This document shows positions 7,553 to 13,942 of a stretch of 13,942 bases of DNA, piece by piece. Every line of letters begins with the position of its first letter. The stretch's first letter is position 1. A program made the position numbers and the translations under genes. This stretch comes from an uncultured Desulfarculaceae bacterium (GTDB taxonomy: Bacteria; Desulfobacterota; Desulfarculia; Desulfarculales; Desulfarculaceae): contig CALERA010000123.1 of the NCBI GenBank assembly GCA_937908275.1, positions 1-13,942 on the forward strand, written 5' to 3'. The notes under the pieces are model-generated. The model worked only from the letters and a program-made list of their open reading frames with translations. It was not told the DNA's origin and did not search any database.

Positions 7553-8437
7553 GTGAGCGGGGCCGAGCAGCTAAGTCAGTACCTCATCAGCGGGCTCACC
7601 ACCGGAGCGGTCTACGCCCTGGTGGCCCTGGGCTTCTGCCTGATCTACAACACCACCCACATCGTCAACTTCGCCCAGGGCGATTTCCTGAGCCTGGGCG
7701 GCCTACTTCTCTACAGCTTATTAGCCGGGGCCGGCCTGGCCCTGCCCCTGGCCTTCGCCCTGACGGTGCTGGGCAGCGCCCTGGTGGGCGCGGCCCTGGA
7801 GCGCCTGGCCCTGCGGCAGGCCCGGAGCCGCGAGGTCACGGTGCTGATCTTCATCACCGTGGCGGCCAGCGTGTTCCTGCGCGGGGTGTTCAAGGAGGTC
7901 TGGGGCAAGCAGGCCCTGGCGGTGCCCTCCTTCAGCCCCGAGACGCCGCTGCGGCTGCTGGGGGCCACCTTCACCCCCCAGAACCTCTGGGTGGTGGGCA
8001 TCACCCTGGCGGCCATCGCCGGCCTGGGCTGGTTCTTCAACCGCACCCTGACCGGCAAGGCCATGCGCGCGGTGGCCATCAACCCCCGGGCCGCGGCCCT
8101 GATGGGCATCGACGTGGAGCGGATGCTGCTCTATTCCTTCGCCCTGGCCGGCGGCCTGGGCGGGGTGGCGGGCATGCTCATCACCCCCATCACCACCGCC
8201 TCCTACACCATCGGGGTCATCATCGGCCTGAAAGGCTTTGCCGCGGCGGTGCTGGGCGGCTATGGCAGCTTCATGGGCGCGGTGGTGGGCGGCCTGGGCC
8301 TGGGCCTGCTGGAGAGTCTGGGGGCGGGGCTGATGTCCAGCGCCTACAAGGACGTCATCGCCTTCGTGGTGCTGCTTTTGGTGCTCTTCCTGCGGCCCCA
8401 GGGGCTGTTGGGCCGGGGAGAGGCGGCGCGGGTATGA
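7553..8437 (+). CDS. livH: Branched-chain-type ABC transporter permease, LivH family
   Basis: An inner-membrane permease of the HAAT (LivHMGF) ABC importer class, 294 aa from GTG 7553. It shows the LivH signatures LISGLTTGAVYALVALGFCLIYN, THIVNFAQGDFLSLGG (36-50), GKAMRAVAINPRAAALMGID (the loop that contacts the ATPase), LGGVAGML and the end FLRPQGLLG. About eight hydrophobic helices are visible. The frame stays open upstream to a TTG at 7460, but that codon is the -35 box of the promoter, so translation must begin later; GTG 7553 matches the family N-terminus. The upstream purine-rich GGGACAGG is a modest ribosome-binding site. It overlaps livM by 4 bases (ATGA). Confidence 0.93.
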   Translation: MSGAEQLSQYLISGLTTGAVYALVALGFCLIYNTTHIVNFAQGDFLSLGGLLLYSLLAGAGLALPLAFALTVLGSALVGAALERLALRQARSREVTVLIFITVAASVFLRGVFKEVWGKQALAVPSFSPETPLRLLGATFTPQNLWVVGITLAAIAGLGWFFNRTLTGKAMRAVAINPRAAALMGIDVERMLLYSFALAGGLGGVAGMLITPITTASYTIGVIIGLKGFAAAVLGGYGSFMGAVVGGLGLGLLESLGAGLMSSAYKDVIAFVVLLLVLFLRPQGLLGRGEAARV

Positions 8438-9390
8438 CCCGGGGAGGCCGCATCTTCGCCCTGCAACTGGCGGCCCTGGCCCTGGGGGTGCTAGTGATGC
8501 CCCTGTTGGTGGGCAACCCCTATTACCTCAACGTGCTCAACGTGATGGCCTTGATGGTGATCGTGGTCACCGGCCTGAACCTCCTGATCGGCTTCGCCGG
8601 GCACATCAGCCTGGGCCACGCCGCCTTTTTCGGCCTGGGGGCCTATATCAGCGCGGTGCTCAGCGCCACCTACGGCCTGGACCCCTGGCTGGCCATGCTG
8701 GCGGCGGCCCTGGCCGTGGCCGGCATCGCCCTGGTCATTGGCCTGCCCACCCTGCGCCTGGCCGGCAACTACCTGGTGATGGCCACCCTGGGCGCCAACC
8801 TGATCTTCACCACGGTGCTGCTGCAACTGGACCAGGTCACCGGCGGCCCCAGCGGGTTTTCCGGCATCCCGCCCCTGAGCCTCTTTGGACAGGCCGTTGT
8901 CGACGACCAATCCTTCTACTGGCTGGTCTGGGCGGCGGCCCTGCTGGGCCTGGTGGTGGCCCGCAACCTGGCCCAGTCCCGGGTGGGGCGCGGCCTGCGG
9001 GCGCTCAAGGACGCCCCGGCCGCGGCCGCGGCCCTGGGGGTGGACGTGGCCCGCTACAAGACCAGCATCTTCATCATCAGCGCGCTCTACGCCGGGGTGG
9101 CGGGCTCGCTCTACGCCCACTACTTCGGCATCATCGCCCCCAAAAGCTTCGACATCTTCGTGTCGGTGGAGTTGGTGACCATGTGCCTGGTGGGCGGCAT
9201 GGGCTCCCTCTGGGGTGGGTTCCTGGGCGCGGCCTTCCTGACCCCGCTGCCCCAGGTGCTGCACGTCTTCGATGAATACAAGGACATCTTCTATGGCGGG
9301 GTGCTGCTGGTCCTCCTGATCTACCAGCCCCAGGGCCTGGCCGGTCTCTGGGCCCGCCTGCGCGCCCGGCGTCCCCTGGAGACGGCCTGA
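8434..9390 (+). CDS. livM: Branched-chain-type ABC transporter permease, LivM family
   Basis: The second inner-membrane permease of the Liv importer, 318 aa. Family motifs are NVMALMVIVVTGLNLLIGFA, GHISLGHAAFFGLGAYISAV (about 52-71), the LPTLRLAGNYLVMATL stretch, and GRGLRALKDAPAAAAALGVD with VARYKTSIFIISALYAGVAG, the cytoplasmic coupling loop and following helix. It ends at LIYQPQGLAGL, as LivM proteins do. The start ATG lies in an ATGA overlap with the livH stop, and its stop overlaps the livG start (TGATG), so the subunits are translationally coupled. The substrate class (branched-chain amino acid, amide, urea or aromatic acid) cannot be decided from the permease. Confidence 0.94.
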   Translation: MTRGGRIFALQLAALALGVLVMPLLVGNPYYLNVLNVMALMVIVVTGLNLLIGFAGHISLGHAAFFGLGAYISAVLSATYGLDPWLAMLAAALAVAGIALVIGLPTLRLAGNYLVMATLGANLIFTTVLLQLDQVTGGPSGFSGIPPLSLFGQAVVDDQSFYWLVWAAALLGLVVARNLAQSRVGRGLRALKDAPAAAAALGVDVARYKTSIFIISALYAGVAGSLYAHYFGIIAPKSFDIFVSVELVTMCLVGGMGSLWGGFLGAAFLTPLPQVLHVFDEYKDIFYGGVLLVLLIYQPQGLAGLWARLRARRPLETA

Positions 9391-10220
9391 TGGAGCCCTT
9401 GCTGCGGGTGGAGGGCCTCTCGCTGGCCTTTGGCGGGGTCAAGGCCCTGGACGGGGTCAGCTTCAACGCCCGGGCCGGGGCCATCACCGCCATGATCGGC
9501 CCCAACGGCGCGGGCAAGACCACGGCCATCAACTGCATTTCCGGGGCCTATCGCCCCCAGGCCGGCCGGGTCTTCTTCGCCGGCCGCGAGGTCACCGGCC
9601 TGGCCGCCCATCGCCTGGCCCGCCTGGGCCTGACCCGCACCTTCCAGAACCTCCAGGTCTTCAGCCAGCTCAGCGTGCTGGAGAACGTCATGGTGGGCCT
9701 GCACGCGGTGACCCACCAGGGCTTTGCCAGCGCCATCCTGCGCCTGCCGGCCATGCGCCGCGAGGAGCGGGCCATCGCCGAGCAGGCCATGGCCGCCCTG
9801 GAGGACCTGGGGCTCGCGGCGGTGGCCCACCGCCCGGCCGGCCAGCTTTCCTATGGCGATCGCAAGCGCCTGGAGCTGGCCCGGGCCCTGGCCGCGCGGC
9901 CCCAGATGGTGCTCCTGGACGAGCCGGTGGCCGGGCTCAACGCGGCCGAGACCGACGCCATGGGCCAGGCCCTGGTCCGCGCCCGGGACCTGGGAGTGGG
10001 CCTGGTGCTGGTGGAGCACGACATGGCCCTGGTGATGAAGATCAGCGACCAGGTGGTGGTGCTGAGCTTCGGCCAGAAAATCGCCCAGGGCGATCCCCTC
10101 CAGGTGCAGAACGATCCCCAGGTCCTGGCCACCTACCTGGGCGGCCGCCAGGAGCCGGTCAACGGCTTCGCGGCCGGCGCGGGGCGCGGCCCGGCGGCGG
10201 GGGAGGCGGCCCATGCTTAG
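9390..10220 (+). CDS. livG: Branched-chain-type ABC transporter ATPase, LivG family
   Basis: First of the two ATPases of the importer, 276 aa, acting at the cytoplasmic face. Walker A GPNGAGKT is at 37-44, the Q-loop glutamine at 86 (TRTFQNLQVF), the signature LSYGD at 153-157 (Y for the common G, normal in LivG), Walker B MVLLDE at 173-178 and the switch histidine His210 (VEHDM). The long insert after the Q-loop (MVGLHAVTHQGFASAILRLP) is the LivG hallmark that separates it from LivF. The C-terminus runs about 15-20 residues beyond the usual end as an Ala/Gly-rich tail (VNGFAAGAGRGPAAGEAAHA), and this tail overlaps the start of livF by 8 bases. Confidence 0.95.
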   Translation: MEPLLRVEGLSLAFGGVKALDGVSFNARAGAITAMIGPNGAGKTTAINCISGAYRPQAGRVFFAGREVTGLAAHRLARLGLTRTFQNLQVFSQLSVLENVMVGLHAVTHQGFASAILRLPAMRREERAIAEQAMAALEDLGLAAVAHRPAGQLSYGDRKRLELARALAARPQMVLLDEPVAGLNAAETDAMGQALVRARDLGVGLVLVEHDMALVMKISDQVVVLSFGQKIAQGDPLQVQNDPQVLATYLGGRQEPVNGFAAGAGRGPAAGEAAHA

Positions 10221-10986
10221 GGTGGAGTCGGTCTCTTTCGCCTATGGCCCGGTGCGGGCCTTGAAGGACGTCAGCCTGACCGTGGGGAAAGCCGAGATCG
10301 TGACCCTGCTGGGGGCCAACGGCGCGGGCAAGACCACCCTCCTGAACTGCATCAGCGGCCTGGTCCGGCCCCAGAGCGGGGAGATCAAGCTCAACGGCGC
10401 GTTGATCAGCGACCGCAAGGCCCACCGGGTGGTGGAGGCCGGGGTGGTGCAGGTGCCCGAGGGCCGCCAGCTCTTCGGCCCCCTGAGCGTTTTGGAGAAC
10501 CTGCTGCTGGGGGCCTACACCCGGCGGGAGCGGGGCCTCAAGGCCGAGGTGGCCCGGGACCTGGAGCGGGTGTTCACCCTCTTCCCCCGCCTGGCCGAGC
10601 GCCGCGACCAGGCCGCCGGGACCCTCTCCGGGGGCGAGCAGCAGATGGTGGCCATGGGCCGGGCCTTGATGGCCGCGCCCCGGGTGCTGCTCCTGGACGA
10701 GCCCACCCTGGGCCTGGCCCCCCTGGTGGCCCGCGAGATCTTCGCCACCGTGGCCCGCCTGCCCCGGGAGGGGGTGGGGGTGCTGATCGTGGAGCAGAAC
10801 GCCCTGGGCGCCCTGGAGGTGGCCCAGCGCGGCTATGTCATCACCCGGGGGCGCATCCGCATGAGCGGGGCCAGCGCCGAGATCCTGTCCGACGAAATGC
10901 TGCGCGAGGCCTTCCTGGGGCCGGACCGGGTGCGGGTGTCGCCCGAGGCCGAGGCCCGCTACCGCGAACTGGACCAGGAGGGCTGA
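10213..10986 (+). CDS. livF: Branched-chain-type ABC transporter ATPase, LivF family
   Basis: Second ATPase of the importer, 257 aa. Walker A GANGAGKT is at 34-41, the LivF-specific VVQVPEGRQLFGPLSVLENL follows at 78-97, signature LSGGE at 138-142 and Walker B VLLLDE at 158-163. The switch histidine is replaced by Gln195 (IVEQNA), as is normal in LivF. The C-terminus extends some 20 residues past the usual end (from about GPDRVRVSPEAEARY), with no known domain. The ATG lies inside the end of livG. It is followed 38 bases later by the gntR gene, on the same strand and without an obvious terminator between them. Confidence 0.95.
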   Translation: MLRVESVSFAYGPVRALKDVSLTVGKAEIVTLLGANGAGKTTLLNCISGLVRPQSGEIKLNGALISDRKAHRVVEAGVVQVPEGRQLFGPLSVLENLLLGAYTRRERGLKAEVARDLERVFTLFPRLAERRDQAAGTLSGGEQQMVAMGRALMAAPRVLLLDEPTLGLAPLVAREIFATVARLPREGVGVLIVEQNALGALEVAQRGYVITRGRIRMSGASAEILSDEMLREAFLGPDRVRVSPEAEARYRELDQEG

Positions 10987-11024
10987 CCCTCGCCCGACCG
11001 CGAGCGCCAAGGAGGAATCAGGCC

Positions 11025-11702
11025 ATGAAGCGAACCACGCCCAATCTGCGCCGCCGGCCCCTGGGCCAGGAGGCCACCGACCTGATCCGCAAGCTGATCC
11101 TGCGCGGCGAATTGTCGCCGGGCGAGCGCCTGGTGGAGGAGCGCCTGGGCGACCTGTTGGGCCTGTCGCGCACCCCCATCCGCGAGGCCCTGCACCGCCT
11201 GGAGCAGGAGGCGCTTCTGACCAAGCGCCCCCGGGGCGGCTACGAGGTGCGGCCGCTGACCGTGCGCGAGGTGGAGGAGACCATGGGCGTGCGCGGGGTG
11301 CTGGAGGCCTACGCCGCCGAACTGGCCGCCCGCCAGGCCAGCGCCAAGATCCTGCGCGAGCTGGACCGCTGCCTGGAGCATTTCGAGGAGGCCCTGGCCC
11401 GCCAGGACGAGGAGCGCCTGCTGGAGCTGAACGTGCGCTTCCATGACCTGCTCTACCAGGCCTCGGACTCCCAGCTCCTGCAACGCCTCCTGGGCGAGCT
11501 CAAGGACGAGCTGGAGCGCATCAGCCGGGTGATGATGAGCAACATGCCCGCTGGCCACTGGTCGGCCCAGGAGCACCGGGCGGTGGTGGAGGCCATCAAG
11601 GCCCACGACGGGGAGACCGCCGGCCGCCTGGCCAAGGAGCACGTGGAGCGCGGCGGCCACTGGCTGATCAGCCATTTGCAGGGCCAGGAGGACGAGGCGT
11701 GA
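11025..11702 (+). CDS. GntR-family regulator with FCD ligand-binding domain
   Basis: A 225-aa one-component regulator. The winged helix (about 14-78) is typical GntR: ATDLIRKLILRGELSPGERL, then LGDLLGLSRTPIREALHRLE and a wing ending RPRGGYEVRPLT. The FCD all-helical domain (about 84-215) contains the metal- and carboxylate-binding positions: Asn136 and His140 in LNVRFHDLLY, His184 in AQEHRAVVEAI, and His206 in AKEHVERG. FCD members usually sense a carboxylic acid and repress the genes for its use. Ribosome-binding site AAGGAGGA precedes the ATG. It is embedded in the operon it probably controls, between the transporter and the CoA ligase; the palindrome at 7495-7507 is the likely operator. 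Its stop overlaps the next gene (GTGA). Confidence 0.93.
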   Translation: MKRTTPNLRRRPLGQEATDLIRKLILRGELSPGERLVEERLGDLLGLSRTPIREALHRLEQEALLTKRPRGGYEVRPLTVREVEETMGVRGVLEAYAAELAARQASAKILRELDRCLEHFEEALARQDEERLLELNVRFHDLLYQASDSQLLQRLLGELKDELERISRVMMSNMPAGHWSAQEHRAVVEAIKAHDGETAGRLAKEHVERGGHWLISHLQGQEDEA

Positions 11703-12091
11703 ACCAGACCGCGCTCTACAGCCTCTACCTGGGGGGCGGGCTGCACCTGGCCTGGGCGGGATTTCATTTCTTCTTCCCCCGCCTCTTCGCCTGGGACAAG
11801 AACCTGGCCGGGCTGGACCCGGTCAACCGGGGCATCATGCAGGTGCTGAACCTCTGCCTGACCTTCTACTTCGTGGTCGCCGGCTACCTGTCCCTGGTCT
11901 TCGCGCCCGAGCTTCTGACCAGCGCCCTGGGCCATAAGCTGATCGCGGTCTTCACCGCCTTCTGGCTGCTGCGCCTGGGCCTGCAATTCCGGTTTTTCCG
12001 CGCCGCCAACCTCGTCAGCCTGCTGCTCATCGCCCTGTTCGCGCTCACGGCCGGCGCCTACGCCTATCCCCTCATGCACGGAGCCCATTGA
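11699..12091 (+). CDS. Small four-helix membrane protein, function unknown
   Basis: A 130-aa integral membrane protein that I do not recognise. Four hydrophobic helices are visible at about 6-26, 46-68, 78-97 and 103-124. The first helix has a compact motif, HLAWAGFHF (16-24), with two histidines and a tryptophan, and is followed by a charged loop (WDKNLAGLDPVNRG). The start is a GTG in a 4-base overlap with the gntR stop, so it depends on upstream translation, and its stop lies against the start of the CoA ligase gene. Position inside the operon suggests a role tied to uptake or membrane handling of the same substrate, but that is only context. No catalytic signature is apparent. Confidence 0.75.
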   Translation: MNQTALYSLYLGGGLHLAWAGFHFFFPRLFAWDKNLAGLDPVNRGIMQVLNLCLTFYFVVAGYLSLVFAPELLTSALGHKLIAVFTAFWLLRLGLQFRFFRAANLVSLLLIALFALTAGAYAYPLMHGAH

Positions 12092-12093
12092 CC

Positions 12094-13392
12094 ATGAGTT
12101 TCATGCCCACGCCACAGGTGATGGCCGAACTGCCCCAGCGGCAGTTGGCCGGCCTCCAGTGGACCGTGAACCACGCCTACCAGGGCAGCCCCTTTTACCG
12201 CGCCCGCCTGGACGCGGCCGGGGTCAGGCCCGGGGACATCAAGAGCCTGGACGACCTGAAGCGCCTGCCCTTCACCAGCGCCGCGGACTTGCAGGAGGGC
12301 TATCCCTTTCCCCTGCTCAGCGTGCCCATGGACCAGGTGGTGCGCCTGCACGCCAGCAGCGGCACCACCGGCAAGCGCAAGGTGCTGACCTACACCCAGG
12401 CCGACATCGACGACTGGGCCGACATGTTCGCCCGTTGCTACGAGATGGCCGGCCTGACCCGGGAGGACCGGGTGCAGATCTGCGTGGGCTACGGGGTCTG
12501 GACCGCCGGGGTGGGCTTCCAACTGGGCTGCGAGCGCTTCGGGGCCCTGGCGGTGCCGGCCGGGCCGGGCTTCCTGGACATGCAGTGCCAGTTCCTGGTG
12601 GATTTCGGCTCCACGGTGCTCTGCTGCACCTCCTCCATGGCCCTCCTCTTGGCCGAGGAGCTCCAGCGCCGGGGCCTGAGCGACCAAGTCAAGGTGCGCA
12701 AGATCATCTATGGCTCCGAGCGCACCAGCGACGCCATGCGCGCGCGCATCAGCCAGGGCCTGGGCGGGGTGGAGCTTTACGACGTCCCGGGCATGACCGA
12801 GCTCTATGGCCCGGGCACCGGCCTGGAGTGCTCCGCCCACCAGGGCATCCACTACTGGGCCGACTATTACCTCCTGGAGATCCTGGACCCCGAGACCCTG
12901 GCGCCGGTGGAGCCGGGCCAGACCGGGGAGATGGTGGTCACCACCCTGCGCAAGCAGGCCGCGCCCCTGATCCGCTACCGCACCCGCGACCTGACCCGGC
13001 TGATCCCCGAGCCCTGCCCCTGCGGCAACCCGCTGCCCCGCCACGACCGGCTCCTGGGCCGCAGCGACGACATGATCAAGTACCGGGCGGTGAACATCTA
13101 TCCCGGCCAGATCGACGCGGTGCTGAGCTACAGCCGGGGGGTGGGCAGCGAATACCAGATCATCCTGGAGCACCGGGCCGACGGCCGCGACTACATGATC
13201 GTGCGGGTGGAGCGCATCCCGGGCTCCTCGCCAGGCGACGACGAGCGCATCAAGCGCGAGATCGGGCGGGCCATCAAGAGCCAGATGCTGGTCACGGCCG
13301 AGGTGGAGCTGGTGGACTACGCCAGCCTGCCCCGCACCGAACGCAAGAGCAAGCGCGTTTTCGACAAGCGTTTCGAGGACGCCAATGCCTAG
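12094..13392 (+). CDS. paaK: Phenylacetate-CoA ligase family (AMP-forming)
   Basis: A 432-aa adenylate-forming enzyme that turns an aryl-carboxylic acid, ATP and CoA into the aryl-CoA, AMP and pyrophosphate. The ATP-binding loop ASSGTTGK is at 87-94, followed by YGSERTSDAM (206-215) and MTELYGPG (234-241). RYRTRD (294-299) is the ribose-contacting motif, CPCG lies at 308-311, and the C-terminal domain begins GRSDDMIKYRAVNIYP (322-337). The end, RTERKSKRVFDKR, contains the region of the catalytic lysine. Length is normal for PaaK. A TTG at 12088 could add two residues; ATG 12094 is preferred, with GGAG about 10 bases upstream. Substrate may be phenylacetate or another arylacetate such as indoleacetate; many PaaK homologues in anaerobes are uncharacterised. 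Last gene of the liv operon. Confidence 0.93.
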   Translation: MSFMPTPQVMAELPQRQLAGLQWTVNHAYQGSPFYRARLDAAGVRPGDIKSLDDLKRLPFTSAADLQEGYPFPLLSVPMDQVVRLHASSGTTGKRKVLTYTQADIDDWADMFARCYEMAGLTREDRVQICVGYGVWTAGVGFQLGCERFGALAVPAGPGFLDMQCQFLVDFGSTVLCCTSSMALLLAEELQRRGLSDQVKVRKIIYGSERTSDAMRARISQGLGGVELYDVPGMTELYGPGTGLECSAHQGIHYWADYYLLEILDPETLAPVEPGQTGEMVVTTLRKQAAPLIRYRTRDLTRLIPEPCPCGNPLPRHDRLLGRSDDMIKYRAVNIYPGQIDAVLSYSRGVGSEYQIILEHRADGRDYMIVRVERIPGSSPGDDERIKREIGRAIKSQMLVTAEVELVDYASLPRTERKSKRVFDKRFEDANA

Positions 13393-13432
13393 GCGGCGAC
13401 GGCCGCCCCGGGGTGGACCGGGTCCCCGGGGG
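13392..13432 (+). terminator. GC-rich inverted repeats after paaK
   Basis: Two alternative stem-loops follow the stop codon: GGCGGC (13392-13397) with GCCGCC (13402-13407), a 4-nt loop; and CCCCGGGG (13406-13413) with CCCCGGGG (13424-13431). They compete for bases. No T-run follows directly, so termination is not assured; they may only partly separate the operon from the binding-protein gene. Confidence 0.4.
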
Positions 13433-13542
13433 AGCTGGCGCGCCTGGCGCGCGCATTCACCGACAGGCGTGTCCGCGGCATAGCTTTTGGTTTTTTAATT
13501 ACCACCAGCGTAGGCGGTGACCGACGCGAGAGGGGGAGTTAC

Positions 13543-13942
13543 ATGAAAAGGATAGTGGTGGCATTGGCGATGGCGGCGGCCCTGATGTTGGGCCTGGCGG
13601 GAGGGGCGGCGGCGGCCGAGCCCATCAAGATCGGCGCCTTCTTCGCCCTGAGCGGGCCAGCGGCCGGCATCGGCACCCCCACCAAGCTGGTGGCCCAGAT
13701 GGTGGTGGACAAGATCAACAAGGAGGGCGGGGTGGGCGGCCGGCCCATCGAACTGGTCACCGCCGACACCGAGAGCGACCCCACCAAGGCGGTGATGGCG
13801 CTCAAGAAATTCCTGGCCGTGGACAAGGTGGTGGCGGTGGTGGGACCCACCAGCACCGACGAGGGCATGGCGGTCAAGAAGCAGGTGGAGGCGGCCAAGA
13901 TTCCCACCGTGATGACCGTGGGCGGCGACCCGGTGATCATGG
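13543..13942 (+). CDS. livK: Liv-type periplasmic substrate-binding protein, 3'-truncated
   Basis: The start of a periplasmic solute-binding protein (Peripla_BP_6 class) for the LivHMGF importer; 133 residues are present and the frame runs off the window. The N-terminus is a signal peptide: MKR, a hydrophobic core (IVVALAMAAALMLGLAGG) and likely cleavage after an Ala run before EPIKIGAFFALSGPAAGIGT. That mature start, together with VDKINKEGGVGGRPIELVTADTESDP and VVAVVGPTSTDEGMAVK, is the family pattern. There is no lipobox cysteine, so it is probably a soluble periplasmic protein. AGGGGGAG precedes the ATG. It lies 150 bases after paaK, behind hairpins and an AT-rich patch (13482-13500), so it may be made at a different level from the permeases. 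Confidence 0.92.
   Translation, partial: MKRIVVALAMAAALMLGLAGGAAAAEPIKIGAFFALSGPAAGIGTPTKLVAQMVVDKINKEGGVGGRPIELVTADTESDPTKAVMALKKFLAVDKVVAVVGPTSTDEGMAVKKQVEAAKIPTVMTVGGDPVIM

Noticed and set aside
13436..13451. GG-N10-GC pattern before livK that might be a sigma-54 promoter
   Set aside because: The -12 part reads GGCGC rather than TTGC and the region is low-complexity GCGC, so the spacing match is probably chance.

Overview
The window is uniformly GC-rich (roughly two thirds G+C by eye) apart from a few short AT-rich patches. Gene content suggests a Desulfobacterota / deltaproteobacterial type of anaerobe: a TRAP transporter, a PAS-containing sigma-54 activator, DsrE/F/H-family sulfur carriers, a B12-binding radical SAM enzyme, and a Liv-type ABC transporter joined to a phenylacetate-CoA ligase. 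The taxonomic guess is an inference from gene types and composition only.

Layout. (1) 1-1053: 3' part of a TRAP transporter large permease (DctM), cut by the window edge. (2) 1094-1134: a 13-bp GC hairpin, then a PAS-PAS-AAA+-Fis sigma-54 activator (1225-3054). (3) 3055-3330: an intergenic region built like a sigma-54 enhancer-promoter. It has four AATGACCC repeats (two inside a perfect 15-bp direct repeat), a 12-bp palindrome, an IHF-like site and a GG-N10-GC promoter. (4) 3331-4809: a tight four-gene operon of OsmC-like, DsrH/TusB-like, DsrE/TusD-like and DsrF/TusC-like proteins, closed by an intrinsic terminator (4865-4907). (5) 4913-5554 (minus): a TetR regulator with its own sigma-70 promoter, divergent from a B12-binding radical SAM protein (5823-7358). 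(6) 7460-13392: a sigma-70 promoter with a GTATACTGTATAC palindrome at its start point drives livH-livM-livG-livF-gntR(FCD)-4TM protein-paaK. Most of these genes overlap by a few bases. (7) 13543 to the end: a Liv-type periplasmic binding protein with its own leader, cut by the window edge.

How the parts may work together. The most interesting unit is the first sigma-54 system. A PAS-sensing activator lies immediately upstream of a promoter with enhancer-like repeats and an IHF-like site, and that promoter leads into an OsmC-DsrH-DsrE-DsrF operon. The OsmC-like protein has only one of the two family cysteines. The DsrE-like protein keeps the persulfide-carrying cysteine position, and the DsrH-like protein lacks an N-terminal cysteine. 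This points to a regulated sulfur-relay (persulfide transfer) module rather than a peroxidase, but no function is proven. The second unit looks like uptake of a branched-chain or aromatic carboxylate and its activation to a CoA thioester, probably self-regulated by the GntR protein through the palindrome at its promoter.
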